From Candidatus Omnitrophota bacterium (lineage in GTDB: Bacteria > Omnitrophota > Gorgyraeia > JABMRG01), in the NCBI GenBank assembly GCA_028716165.1, contig JAQUQI010000009.1, positions 1 through 49,249 of the forward strand: a DNA stretch of 49,249 bases. The letters are read 5' to 3'. The notes beneath the pieces were generated by a model. That model saw only the letters and a list, made by a program, of their open reading frames with translations. It ran no database searches and was not told where the DNA came from. Numbering within the stretch: the stretch's first letter is position 1; each line of letters starts with the position of its first letter. Positions 36,308-44,659 of this stretch are shown in pieces. Position numbers and translations under genes: made by a program.

Positions 36308-37312
36308 GTGAGAATAAGCCAAATAGCAAAACAGGCCAACGTATCATCTATGATTGTTTCAAGGGTGATGCACGGTTCGCCGAACGTCAAGCCGCAGGAT
36401 AGAAAAAGGGTCCAGGATGCTGTCAAAAGTCTGAAGCTCAACGCCTTTGTGGGGTCCGGTATAAGAAAGAAGTCGGGCAAGGTTTTTGGGCTGATAGTCC
36501 CAAGGTTTGAGGATATATTCCATTCATTTTATGCCACCGAGATTATAAAAGGCGTTGTCCTTGCCGCCAGCAGGCTTAAAATTGACGTTATGATTCATAT
36601 AAGCGACAGCAAGAATCACGAGGATTGGCTTACAAGCAACGCCTTGAGCCCGGATTATATAGACGGTATATTGTTCGCCGACATAAACAGCGATAAAAGC
36701 CAGCTTCGGAAGGTGCTTGCCAGAAAAACGCCGTGTATGGTATTAAATAATTCGTTTGAAAAAGAGGACATTAATTCCATTGCTATTGATAATGAGCATG
36801 CCGCGATAGCGGCCACGGAATATCTTTTCCGGTTAGGGCATAGAAACATTGCCACTATCGCGGGCGAGCTCTCAACAGAGTCGGGCAGGATGAGGCTTGA
36901 AGGGTTTAAATCATTTATGAAATTACATAATTTAAGATTGAGCCCAAGGTATATTACCGTCGGACATTATTTACGCTCGCCTGCCAGAAAGGCGGCCGAA
37001 GCCCTGATAGCTCTTACCGAGCGGCCTACCGCCATATTCTGCGCCAGCGACGTAATGGCTATGGAGGCGATAGATGTTATCAAGCGCAAAGGCCTAAGGG
37101 TGCCTGAAGATATATCCATAGTTGGTTTTGATGATAATCCCCTGTGCGCTTATTCGCCTGTGCCCCTTACTACGGTTTGGCAGCCTATTGTTGAAATGGG
37201 CAGGTTAGGCGTGGAACTTCTTTACCAGATTGTGACAGGTGTAAAAAAACAGCCTGTCAAGACGCTGTTAAAGACTAAACTTATAGAGCGCGCTTCATGC
37301 GCCAAGATATAA
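36308..37312 (+). CDS. LacI-family transcriptional regulator
   Basis: A 334-residue regulator with an N-terminal helix-turn-helix and hinge (ISQIAKQANVSSMIVSRVMHGSPNVK) and a full periplasmic-binding-type sensor domain (GLIVPRF..., DGILFADI, FRLGHRNIA, RPTAIFCASDVMAMEAI, ISIVGFDDNP). GTG 36308 is supported by GGAGGA at 36295-36300. Members usually bind a sugar and repress genes for its use. Here it lies between gspF and gspG, in the same direction, which suggests control of secretion by a sugar signal. The effector cannot be read from the sequence. Confidence 0.9.
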   Translation: MRISQIAKQANVSSMIVSRVMHGSPNVKPQDRKRVQDAVKSLKLNAFVGSGIRKKSGKVFGLIVPRFEDIFHSFYATEIIKGVVLAASRLKIDVMIHISDSKNHEDWLTSNALSPDYIDGILFADINSDKSQLRKVLARKTPCMVLNNSFEKEDINSIAIDNEHAAIAATEYLFRLGHRNIATIAGELSTESGRMRLEGFKSFMKLHNLRLSPRYITVGHYLRSPARKAAEALIALTERPTAIFCASDVMAMEAIDVIKRKGLRVPEDISIVGFDDNPLCAYSPVPLTTVWQPIVEMGRLGVELLYQIVTGVKKQPVKTLLKTKLIERASCAKI

Positions 37313-37330
37313 ATACCCGGGGAGAGGCAT

Positions 37331-37759
37331 ATGAAGAATAAGGCGTTTACACTTATAGAATTGATGCTCGTGGTTATAATCATAAGCGTTCTTGTGGCTA
37401 TGGTAGTCCCCAGGCTTGTGGGCAGGTCTCAACAGGCAAGGGCCGCGGCAGCGCAGGCGCAGATAGAGGCGCATTTGGCCACCGCCCTGGACCTCTATGA
37501 GCTTGATAACGGCATGTACCCTGTTACCGAGCAGGGTATAGACGCGTTGATATATAAACCGTCTTCCGCGCCTGTGCCGCCCAATTGGAAAGGGCCATAT
37601 ATAAAAAAGACGCCTCTTGACCCGTGGGGCAACCCCTATATTTATGTGTGTCCGGGTATACATAATACAGGCGATTATGACCTGTCTTCGCACGGGCCAG
37701 ACGGTATTGAAAGCGCTGATGACATCATTAATTGGCAATCCCCAAAAGAGTCAGCCTGA
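37331..37759 (+). CDS. gspG: major pseudopilin GspG
   Basis: Main subunit of the T2SS pseudopilus. The 142-residue prepilin has a five-residue leader, predicted cleavage between A5 and F6 of FTLIELMLVV, Glu at mature position 5, and the C-terminal DPWGNPYIY and SSHGPDGIES-DDI blocks that bind calcium in GspG. The -1 residue is Ala rather than the usual Gly. GGGGAGAGG precedes the ATG. Confidence 0.95.
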   Translation: MKNKAFTLIELMLVVIIISVLVAMVVPRLVGRSQQARAAAAQAQIEAHLATALDLYELDNGMYPVTEQGIDALIYKPSSAPVPPNWKGPYIKKTPLDPWGNPYIYVCPGIHNTGDYDLSSHGPDGIESADDIINWQSPKESA

Positions 37760-38225
37760 TCCGGCCCCTGCCATAAGAGCTTTTACCCTTATTGAGCTGG
37801 CGCTTGTTACCGTGATCATGCTTATTATGATCTCATTATCAACGCCTATCTTTAGCAGGACATATGACGACTTAAGTATTTTTTCGTGCGCGAGAGCGGT
37901 ATCTCAAATGATTTATCTGGCCCGCCAGCGGTCTATTTTTGAAAGAAAATATTACAGAATCGTTTTTGACATTGGCAGTAATACCTGCCAGATAATGGCA
38001 GGACTGCCAGACGGCAGTTATGAGGATTTGCCTGAGAGGTGGGGCAGGATATTTCGCGCGCCTTCCGGTTTGGATATCCATGCTGATAGAGAATATGTAG
38101 ATTTTTCACCCGGCGGCTTCTGCGACCCCGCGGTTATAAATATCGTCAACAAAAAGAATAAATGTCTTTCGGTAAAACTGGATCATATTACCGGTACGGT
38201 GGATATCCATGAGAAGAAAGAATAG
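37719..38225 (+). CDS. gspH: minor pseudopilin GspH-like
   Basis: A 168-residue prepilin from ATG 37719, which overlaps the gspG end by 41 nt. The leader of about 21 residues ends in Ala, followed by FTLIELALVTVIMLI. The variable C-terminal part (R-x-Y-Y-R-I-V-F, CQIMAG, FSPGG, TG-VDI) fits GspH/FimT. Starts further upstream overlap gspG deeply and are unlikely. gspI begins inside its last 17 bases. Confidence 0.78.
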   Translation: MTSLIGNPQKSQPDPAPAIRAFTLIELALVTVIMLIMISLSTPIFSRTYDDLSIFSCARAVSQMIYLARQRSIFERKYYRIVFDIGSNTCQIMAGLPDGSYEDLPERWGRIFRAPSGLDIHADREYVDFSPGGFCDPAVINIVNKKNKCLSVKLDHITGTVDIHEKKE

Positions 38226-38628
38226 GGCTTTTTTGCTGATAGAAACTCTGATTGCCGTCGCGCTTGTATCGTCTTCTGTTATACTCATAAATCACGCCTT
38301 TTCCTCTTCATTGAAGGCTGTATCGCTGGCAAACAGCTATTATGAAGCAGCCATGTTTTTAGACGAGAGAATATTTGACATGGATTTAAAACTCTACACG
38401 CAGGACTCTCTGGATATCGAGCAGGAAGAAGTGTTTTTACAGACGGCATTTATATTCCGCAGCCAGGTTATGGCGCTTGAAAAAGATGATTTAGATTATG
38501 GCCATAGCGCGCAGGATACTGCTATAAAAAGGTTATGCTGTGAATTGGACTGGTCAAAGGACGGCGACAGAAGAATTGGGCTTGTTTCTTATGTCCCCGC
38601 CGAAGGCGGCGAGGGATTCTCTTACTGA
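38209..38628 (+). CDS. gspI: minor pseudopilin GspI-like
   Basis: A 139-residue prepilin with a short leader and predicted cleavage after Ala in KNRA-FLLIETLIAVALV. The Glu at mature position 5 is kept. The remainder is poorly conserved; the assignment to GspI comes from its place between gspH and gspJ and the small size. An 89-nt gap to gspJ holds nothing recognisable. Confidence 0.75.
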   Translation: MRRKNRAFLLIETLIAVALVSSSVILINHAFSSSLKAVSLANSYYEAAMFLDERIFDMDLKLYTQDSLDIEQEEVFLQTAFIFRSQVMALEKDDLDYGHSAQDTAIKRLCCELDWSKDGDRRIGLVSYVPAEGGEGFSY

Positions 38629-38717
38629 TACTGTCGTGTTTGCCGCAATAGTACCCGGCGGCCTGTCCTTGAATTTATACCGCGCAATGCAAAATCAGTG
38701 AAGGCGGGCATTGTTTT

Positions 38718-39416
38718 ATGAAAAAGGCCTTAAAAGGTTTTACGCTTATTGAACTATTAATATCGGTTTCCATTTTTTCGTTGATTGCGGTTGTCATGTA
38801 CGCTTGTTTTGGTTCAGGCATAACTGCTTATAAACGCATATTGCAAGAGGCCGCTTTTGGGCAGAAATTGAGATTTGCCCTGTCTGTGATAGATAAGGAT
38901 TTCAGAAATGCCTGTTTTTCAAAAAGTATTGATTTCAGAGGAGATGAAAAGAGGCTGTCGTTGGCAAGCCTGGCTGATGACGGCGGCGGAACCAACTTTG
39001 GTGTGGCCAGGATCAGCTATGGTGTTGAAGGTTCAGGCAATGAGTTCTCGCTTGTAAGAAGAATAGAGCCTTTACGGCAGGCCGCCTCCGCTGTCCTGGC
39101 TGAAAAAATTTCCGGCAAAGAAGCCTTAGGCGGCAGGCAGGATGGCTACGAAGTACTCTTGGACAGTATTCTGGATATAAAATTCTCGTATCTTTATTTG
39201 AATGAGGGGCAAGCTTCCGCCGATAGCGCGGGAAATCCTAATGATGGACGTTCGTCGTACGAATGGGTTGCATTGTGGCAGGAGGATGCCCTGCCTATTG
39301 CCGTAAGCATGGAGATTGTTTATCTAAATCCCAATAGTCTTAAAACGCACAAGATTATTAAGCGTGTAAAGGTGCCTGTGGCAGGGCCTTTGCATTCAGG
39401 CATAGTGGAGGTTTAA
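38718..39416 (+). CDS. gspJ: minor pseudopilin GspJ-like
   Basis: A 232-residue prepilin with cleavage after Gly in KALKG-FTLIELLISVSIFSLI and the large C-terminal domain of GspJ (RFALSVIDKDFRNA, later YEVLLDSILDIKFSYL). GspJ, GspI and GspK form the pseudopilus tip. gspK starts at the next base after its stop. Confidence 0.85.
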   Translation: MKKALKGFTLIELLISVSIFSLIAVVMYACFGSGITAYKRILQEAAFGQKLRFALSVIDKDFRNACFSKSIDFRGDEKRLSLASLADDGGGTNFGVARISYGVEGSGNEFSLVRRIEPLRQAASAVLAEKISGKEALGGRQDGYEVLLDSILDIKFSYLYLNEGQASADSAGNPNDGRSSYEWVALWQEDALPIAVSMEIVYLNPNSLKTHKIIKRVKVPVAGPLHSGIVEV

Positions 39417-40526
39417 TTGTCCCAGCCAAACGATAAAGGCGTAATACTCATAACATCCCTGTGGATAGTGGCCATACTTTCCCTGTTTGCCGTTACTGTA
39501 GGCAGACAGGCTTCAATCTCATTGAAATTGGCATCTTATGAAACAGATAAACGCAAGGCGTTTTTTACGGCGCGTGCCGGTATCATGCGCGCGCTGGCGG
39601 AAAAAAGAATGGAATATGTTTTGGGCATGTCAGCCGGCATAGATGCTTTAAGCCAGGCTTGGGCGAATAATGAATCTCTTTTTCGCGCTCATGCCTTTGG
39701 CCCCGGGTATTATACTGTTAGTTACGAATATCCAGGACTTGACGCGGATGGGAAAAAACCAGCCACCCTTTATGGCCTGATGGATGAGCAGTCAAAGATA
39801 AACATAAACACCGCTGTTGAAGATACCTTGCGCGGACTGTTCATGTCTTTTATCGTTGATGAAGAAAAGGCCTTGTCTCTGGCAGGTTCTATAATAGATT
39901 GGAGGGACGCGGACAGCATAACCGCTTCATCCGAGAAAGGCCTGCTGTATGGAGCGGAAAACGAGTATTATACCGGGCTTAATCCGCCGTATGAGTGTAA
40001 AAACGCGGCATTTGACAGCATATATGAGCTTCTGCTTGTAAGAGGCATGGACGATAAAATATTTCGTATGATAAAGCCGTATATAACCGTTTACGGAAAC
40101 GGGATGGTAAACATCAATACGGCAGGCGAGAGGGTGCTGTCAGCTTTAATAGGAGAGGATTTCCCGGAGCTCGCCTCCAAAATAAACCGTTATAGGCAGG
40201 GTGAAGACGGCATAATCGGCACAAAGGACGATGCCTGGTTCGGTTTTGGCCCGGAGGTAGTGGATAGGCGGGAAGATGGATTGGTTGAAATTAAGAATTT
40301 ACAAGACCCTGACTGGTATGCTAATATTTATAGCATAACAACGGATGAGTATAATCGTATAAGAGAATTATTGTCTATCGGCGCCGCGCAGATATGCGTC
40401 GCCTCTGACGTTTATCGCGTCAGTGCCGTAGCGGATGTTGACGGCGTGAAATCACGCCTTGAGGCCGTTTATATGTTTTCGGATAAAAAGAATTTTCCAA
40501 CAGCTGTATTTTGGTATCAGGAGTAG
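39417..40526 (+). CDS. gspK: pseudopilin-tip protein GspK
   Basis: Large minor pseudopilin capping the T2SS pseudopilus. The 369-residue protein has a class III-type leader ending in KG followed by VILITSLWIVAILSLFAVTVG; as usual for GspK, mature position 5 is not Glu. Two helix-hairpin-helix-like segments occur (KININTA, VNINTA), with IIDWRDADS between them. TTG 39417 directly follows the gspJ stop and has GGAGG at 39407-39411. Confidence 0.9.
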   Translation: MSQPNDKGVILITSLWIVAILSLFAVTVGRQASISLKLASYETDKRKAFFTARAGIMRALAEKRMEYVLGMSAGIDALSQAWANNESLFRAHAFGPGYYTVSYEYPGLDADGKKPATLYGLMDEQSKININTAVEDTLRGLFMSFIVDEEKALSLAGSIIDWRDADSITASSEKGLLYGAENEYYTGLNPPYECKNAAFDSIYELLLVRGMDDKIFRMIKPYITVYGNGMVNINTAGERVLSALIGEDFPELASKINRYRQGEDGIIGTKDDAWFGFGPEVVDRREDGLVEIKNLQDPDWYANIYSITTDEYNRIRELLSIGAAQICVASDVYRVSAVADVDGVKSRLEAVYMFSDKKNFPTAVFWYQE

Positions 40527-40530
40527 CGCA

Positions 40531-42006
40531 TTGAGACTAATGTCTTTCTTCCACGCGAATAATAACCTCTTTGTCCAGGCTGATGAGAAATATCTCAAAC
40601 TTGCCCAGTTTTCCTCAACCGGCAAGGCCTGCCAGGCCATGCGGCTTATCGTAAAACCGGTATCGGGACTCTCTGAAGCGGATATGCCGCGCGCTTTTGC
40701 CGAAGCCGTTGCCTCAAGCGCCATCAATTTTAACTGCATAACAGCCGTTATCCCAAGACAGAAAGTTATAACAAGGCACATCAAACTACCCGCTGTTAAC
40801 AGGGTTGAAATTGATAAGATGCTGTCGTTTGAGATTGCCAAACAGACGCCTTATTCGCAGGAGGATATAATATCCGACTACAGAATAATTGGAACAGACG
40901 AACAGGGCTATTCAAGGATATTACTGGTAATATCCTTGAAATCAGAACTGACGAGGATTGATTCCCTGTTGGGCGCGTATTCATCAAGGCTTAAACAGGT
41001 CTATTTCAGTTCAGAAGCTGATGCGGGCTGGCTTGATAAGGCGGGCCTTGGCCCCGGGGCGGAAGAGAGTACCTGCCTTGTAAATGTTGACGCGGACAGG
41101 ACCGAGATAGCGGTTGTTTCGTCTTCCGGCCTTTGCTTCAGCAGGTCAATTACCCTGGGAGCTGATGACCTGCTGGGCCCTAAAACAACCGCCGTAACAC
41201 CCCAGGCCAGACTGCTTGATGAAATAAAACAGTCCATGGCCTTATGCCTTAAAGAAAAGGAAGGCCAGGGCAATGGAATTACGAAAATTATTCTTACGGG
41301 TGCCGCTGTTGCCGGCGAGGTTTTTCTGGATTGCCTGAAAGCGGACATCAACATCTCCTCGTCGTATTTTAATTCATTATATGGTGTACGGTTATCTGAT
41401 AATGCTTTAAGCGAATCCGGCATACCTGAAAATGCCTCGGTCTGTTCTGTATGCGGAGCGGCCTGTATGGGTTTTGGCATCAATCTGATGCCGCAATCGC
41501 GCAAACAGATAAACAGGAAGAGGTCTTTATTCAAAAAACTTGTCGCAGGGTTTTCTCTTTTGTTTTTTGCCTGCGTGGTTTTTTTTACCGTTTATTTTGT
41601 AAGGATCGACCGGATGGAAAGGACGCTGGAAGACCTTGAAGCATTGTACAGCCGGATTGACAAGACGTCCGATCTTTTAGAGATTAAGCTCAAAAGACTG
41701 CAAGGTATAAAATCATACCTGGCCCAGGGTGAATCCTCCCTTGACGTAATATATAATCTTTACTATTTGATCCCTGAAGGCATATCTTTAGCCGATTTTG
41801 ACTATGAAGACGAATCAAAGATACTGCGCTTCAGCGGTAAGGCATCAAAAATGTCGGATGTTTTCGGCCTCGTTTCTTTAATGGAGTCTTCGGAGGTATT
41901 CAGTAATGTCCAGACAGGCTCGGTAATACAGAGGCAGACAAAAGATGGCGTGTCGGTTGATTTTCAGTTGAGATGCAATTTTAAGGCAGTGCCGGAACGC
42001 GAATAA
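40531..42006 (+). CDS. gspL: T2SS platform protein GspL / PilM-PilN-like
   Basis: A 491-residue protein combining an actin-like cytoplasmic PilM/GspL domain (SFEIAKQTPYSQEDIISDY, NVDADRTEIAVV), one membrane span (about residues 335-358) and a PilN-like periplasmic domain. It recruits GspE to the membrane. TTG 40531 follows CAGGAG at 40518-40523; a nearby ATG at 40540 is possible. The longer frame overlaps gspK and is rejected. Confidence 0.85.
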   Translation: MRLMSFFHANNNLFVQADEKYLKLAQFSSTGKACQAMRLIVKPVSGLSEADMPRAFAEAVASSAINFNCITAVIPRQKVITRHIKLPAVNRVEIDKMLSFEIAKQTPYSQEDIISDYRIIGTDEQGYSRILLVISLKSELTRIDSLLGAYSSRLKQVYFSSEADAGWLDKAGLGPGAEESTCLVNVDADRTEIAVVSSSGLCFSRSITLGADDLLGPKTTAVTPQARLLDEIKQSMALCLKEKEGQGNGITKIILTGAAVAGEVFLDCLKADINISSSYFNSLYGVRLSDNALSESGIPENASVCSVCGAACMGFGINLMPQSRKQINRKRSLFKKLVAGFSLLFFACVVFFTVYFVRIDRMERTLEDLEALYSRIDKTSDLLEIKLKRLQGIKSYLAQGESSLDVIYNLYYLIPEGISLADFDYEDESKILRFSGKASKMSDVFGLVSLMESSEVFSNVQTGSVIQRQTKDGVSVDFQLRCNFKAVPERE

Positions 42007-42038
42007 CCACGCGCGGGGCATTAAATAAGGATAGGTTT

Positions 42039-42572
42039 ATGCTAAAAAAGCTTTCATCACGGGAAAAATACATATTGGCCGCGGTGATATTCGTGATACT
42101 GCTGTCATTGCTATATACTGTATTGATAGAGCCGATGATGGCGCGCAGACGTGATATGAACAACAGGATCGGAATTGTTAAGGCGAAACTTCGCAAATCC
42201 CTCGCCCTGATGAAAGATAAGTCCGGCATAGAACAGGAATACGATCATTTTACAAGCCGGCTGAAACAGGCTGTTAACGATGAACAGGTTGTTACCGTTG
42301 TCCTTGATGAGCTTGAAAAAGCTGCCCAGAGAACAGGGGTAAGCATAACAAGCATGCGGCCCAAACCTGCCAAGCAAAAGCAGTATTTCAGGCAGTTTGA
42401 AGTAGAGGTAGAAACGGAATCGGACATGGCAGGCTTAATGAAGTTTATTTTTGAGATCAAAAATTCCCCCCAGCTTATCAAGATAGACAAATTAAACCTT
42501 AATACAAAAGGCGGCCAGCAGGCTGTATTAATCAGGGCTTTTATGCTTGTTTCAAAGATATCCATTGGATAA
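42039..42572 (+). CDS. gspM: T2SS platform protein GspM / PilO-like
   Basis: A 177-residue bitopic protein: a short cytoplasmic part, a membrane span (about 11-30), a coiled-coil-like stretch (MARRRDMNNRIGIVKAKL onward), then a ferredoxin-like domain. Position after gspL and this layout fit GspM or PilO. It is the last gene of unit 1. A 10-bp perfect hairpin (42558-42567 with 42596-42605) spans its stop codon. Confidence 0.78.
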   Translation: MLKKLSSREKYILAAVIFVILLSLLYTVLIEPMMARRRDMNNRIGIVKAKLRKSLALMKDKSGIEQEYDHFTSRLKQAVNDEQVVTVVLDELEKAAQRTGVSITSMRPKPAKQKQYFRQFEVEVETESDMAGLMKFIFEIKNSPQLIKIDKLNLNTKGGQQAVLIRAFMLVSKISIG

Positions 42573-42605
42573 TTGGCATGAATTTGTTTTTTATTCAATG
42601 GATAT
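42558..42605 (+). other. hairpin spanning the gspM stop codon
   Basis: ATATCCATTG (42558-42567) pairs perfectly with CAATGGATAT (42596-42605) around a 28-nt loop holding the gspM stop. A second weak hairpin, TGCTCC/GGAGCA (42619-42624, 42638-42643), follows with a T-rich stretch. Together they may end or slow transcription of unit 1. No strong T run follows the first. Confidence 0.45.
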
Positions 42606-42679
42606 TAAGTTGCTCTAATGCTCCGCTCACCAGGTATGGAGCACATTTTATAATATTTCAGTTTTTTTCCTAAAAACTG

Positions 42680-42708
42680 TTGACATAATTAATTAGCTAT
42701 AGTAAACT
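42680..42708 (+). promoter_or_regulatory. promoter of the second T2SS unit
   Basis: TTGACA at 42680-42685 and TAAACT at 42703-42708 with a 17-base spacer. The predicted start is near 42715, about the foot of the leader hairpin at 42713. Confidence 0.75.
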
Positions 42709-42712
42709 ACTC

Positions 42713-42797
42713 TACAAGTAGGGAGAAGGTGGGCTCTCTGCTTGTAAATATTGGTAATTTGTGTAATATCCAGCTCACTGCTGGATTTTTTATTTTT
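42713..42797 (+). promoter_or_regulatory. attenuator-like leader before merR-like-gspA-gspC-gspD
   Basis: Hairpin 1 pairs 42713-42725 with 42734-42746 (13 bp including wobbles, 8-nt loop AAGGTGGG). Hairpin 2 is a classic intrinsic terminator: ATCCAGC 42768-42774, loop TCACT, GCTGGAT 42780-42786, then T-rich to 42797, only 12 nt before the ATG at 42810. GGTGGGCT (42728-42735) can pair with AGCTCACT (42772-42779), which would break the terminator stem or form a kissing loop. This layout fits regulated termination such as a riboswitch or protein-controlled attenuator. No known riboswitch consensus is recognised. Confidence 0.65.
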
Positions 42798-42809
42798 GAG
42801 GAAAATATT

Positions 42810-43052
42810 ATGCCGAATATATATTTGCTTAAGGACCTTTCGCATGTAACAGGACATTCTGTAGACACCCTAAAGTTCTACCTTAAAATAGGGCTCATAA
42901 AAGAAATCGCCAGAGGCCCGGAGACGAATTTTAGATTTTTTGACGATACAACGGTAAACTCGCTTAAGGATATACGAGAACTTAGAAAAAACGGAGTGCC
43001 TTTAAGCAAGATAAAGGACAATATCCCAAGGTACAAAAAGAGGCAGGGATGA
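42810..43052 (+). CDS. small MerR-like DNA-binding protein
   Basis: An 80-residue protein consisting of only the MerR-type winged helix (LKDLSHVTGHSVDTLKFYLKIGLI, then NFRFFDDTTVNSLKDIRELRKNGVPLSKI). No effector domain or dimer coiled coil follows, so it is a stand-alone HTH. ATG 42810 has GAGG at 42798-42801; upstream starts would lie inside the terminator leader. It overlaps gspA by 4 nt (ATGA), so it is translated with the T2SS genes and may control them. Confidence 0.8.
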   Translation: MPNIYLLKDLSHVTGHSVDTLKFYLKIGLIKEIARGPETNFRFFDDTTVNSLKDIRELRKNGVPLSKIKDNIPRYKKRQG

Positions 43053-43867
43053 GTTATTACGAAGCGTTAAATCTCAAATCAGAACCTTTTTCAACGAGCC
43101 CTGACCCGTATTTTTTTTATCCGTCTTCTTCGCATGATTCAGCCCTTAAAAGGCTTGAGATTGCCATAAGGCTGCGCAGAGGGCTTAATGTCATCTTAGG
43201 AGATGTGGGAACAGGCAAGACCACGTTAAGCAGGATGCTTATCCAGCTGTTCAAGGATGAGCCTGATTTTATTTTTCACATGATTCTTGACCCGAGTTAT
43301 AAAACGGAGTTCCAGTTTCTTTCAAGCCTTGCCAAGATGTTTGGGGTAAACCCCGCTTTTCGCTCAACGCTTGATTACAAAGACGCCCTTGAAAAATACC
43401 TGTTTCAAAAAGGTGTTGACGAAAAAAAGACCATCGTTCTTCTTATAGATGAAGGTCAGAAACTTACCCCCAGCCAGGTGGAGATTTTAAGGACATTGCT
43501 AAATTATGAGACGAACGAATTCAAGCTGTTACAGCTGGTTATATTGTCACAGATTGAGCTTTTGCCCAAGATACGCAGGATAAGAAATTTCATGGACAGG
43601 ATAAATTTAAAATATATTATTAATCCTCTGGACGAGTCCGAGACACGCGCCCTCATCCACTTCAGGCTGAAACAGGCGGGTTATGATGCCTCGGGCCAGG
43701 AGTTGTTTACCGACAGCGCCATAAGGCATATATATGAATATACACAGGGTTATCCGAGAAAGATTTCAATGTTTTGCCATGACGCCCTTGAGGTATTGAT
43801 CATGCGTAATAAAAAGTTTGTTGACCAGGATATAATAGAAGAAATAATGACGCGTGAGGTACGGTAG
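43049..43867 (+). CDS. gspA: ExeA/GspA-type AAA ATPase
   Basis: A 272-residue AAA ATPase starting MSYYEALNLKSEPFSTSPDP-FFY, the standard opening of the ExeA/GspA group. Walker A is GDVGTGKTTLS, Walker B VLLIDEGQ, with a sensor-type segment and YTQGYPRKIS near the end. In known systems GspA with GspB helps place the secretin through peptidoglycan. The peptidoglycan-binding C-terminus of full-length ExeA is absent here, so this is the short form. Confidence 0.88.
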   Translation: MSYYEALNLKSEPFSTSPDPYFFYPSSSHDSALKRLEIAIRLRRGLNVILGDVGTGKTTLSRMLIQLFKDEPDFIFHMILDPSYKTEFQFLSSLAKMFGVNPAFRSTLDYKDALEKYLFQKGVDEKKTIVLLIDEGQKLTPSQVEILRTLLNYETNEFKLLQLVILSQIELLPKIRRIRNFMDRINLKYIINPLDESETRALIHFRLKQAGYDASGQELFTDSAIRHIYEYTQGYPRKISMFCHDALEVLIMRNKKFVDQDIIEEIMTREVR

Positions 43868-43868
43868 C

Positions 43869-44642
43869 ATGGATAGAGAGATTTCGCCGGAAGAAAGGCT
43901 TTTGCGTTTGATAAAAGGCAAAAATCGGCCGCTATCAGCAGAGAGGGCCAATATCCAAACCGCGGCAGGCGAGACGGGCCAGCCGATACCGGCATCTGTC
44001 CCGGCCGCTTCTTCTGGCAGATCAGGCGCCGTTTTAAAGCCAGACGGGCAAAAGATGCCGCTTCTTAAAGCAAAAGTTTCCGGCGCTGCGGATAGTATGC
44101 CAAAGGTCAAAATGCCGGCGGGCTTTAATCCTTATTATTTGATTGCCGGTTTTTTTGTTCTTTTACTGATTGCGGGATTATATTTTTTAATAAGTGCCTC
44201 CGGCACTAAAGAAGACCAGGATGTGGCTAATCTCAAACAGCTGGTCGCGGTTATATCAAGCCAGGCCCCCGCGGAAAATGCGCAGGCAAAACCCGCCCAG
44301 AATATTACCAGTGAAGCTCAAGGCTCTGGTGCCACAGGCAGAGGCTCATTTGATGATTATCAAAAACTTATCGGCAATAAAGCCGTATTCGTGCCGGCAG
44401 CGGTTGAAAAGAAGAAAACGCAGGCACAGGAACCCGCAAAACTGAACGAACTTTTAAAGGACCTCAAACTGGTCGGCGTGATTCCCGGAGACGTGCCGCA
44501 GGCCATTATTGAAGATAAAAAGAACAACCAGACGCTTTTTCTAAGAGAAGGAGAACTGGTTAACGGTATAGAGATAAAGAGCGTATCTGCCGGCAGGGTT
44601 GTCTTAAATTACGGTGAAGAAACCATGACCCTGTCACTATGA
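43869..44642 (+). CDS. GspC/GspB-like inner-membrane T2SS protein
   Basis: A 257-residue bitopic protein: basic cytoplasmic N-terminus, low-complexity Ala/Pro region, membrane span at about 89-109, Gln/Ala-rich periplasmic linker, and a C-terminal domain from about 192 (LKLVGVI-GDVPQAIIEDKKNN...LREGELVNGIEIKSV...VVLNYGEE). That domain resembles the GspC homology region and the related GspB and PilP folds that touch the secretin. Position after gspA suggests GspB, the HR-like pattern suggests GspC. ATG 43869 has GAGGT at 43856-43860. It overlaps the longer gspD frame but not the preferred gspD start. Confidence 0.7.
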   Translation: MDREISPEERLLRLIKGKNRPLSAERANIQTAAGETGQPIPASVPAASSGRSGAVLKPDGQKMPLLKAKVSGAADSMPKVKMPAGFNPYYLIAGFFVLLLIAGLYFLISASGTKEDQDVANLKQLVAVISSQAPAENAQAKPAQNITSEAQGSGATGRGSFDDYQKLIGNKAVFVPAAVEKKKTQAQEPAKLNELLKDLKLVGVIPGDVPQAIIEDKKNNQTLFLREGELVNGIEIKSVSAGRVVLNYGEETMTLSL

Positions 44643-44659
44643 TACGAGGGGGGCGCGTT

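Noticed and set aside
33336-42572. Type IV pilus cluster instead of T2SS
   Set aside because: GspG with the calcium-site C-terminus, GspK and the H-I-J-K order point to T2SS; no pilT or major pilin is present.
42713-42797. Known riboswitch class (preQ1, c-di-GMP, fluoride, SAM)
   Set aside because: None of the conserved core sequences of these classes is present.
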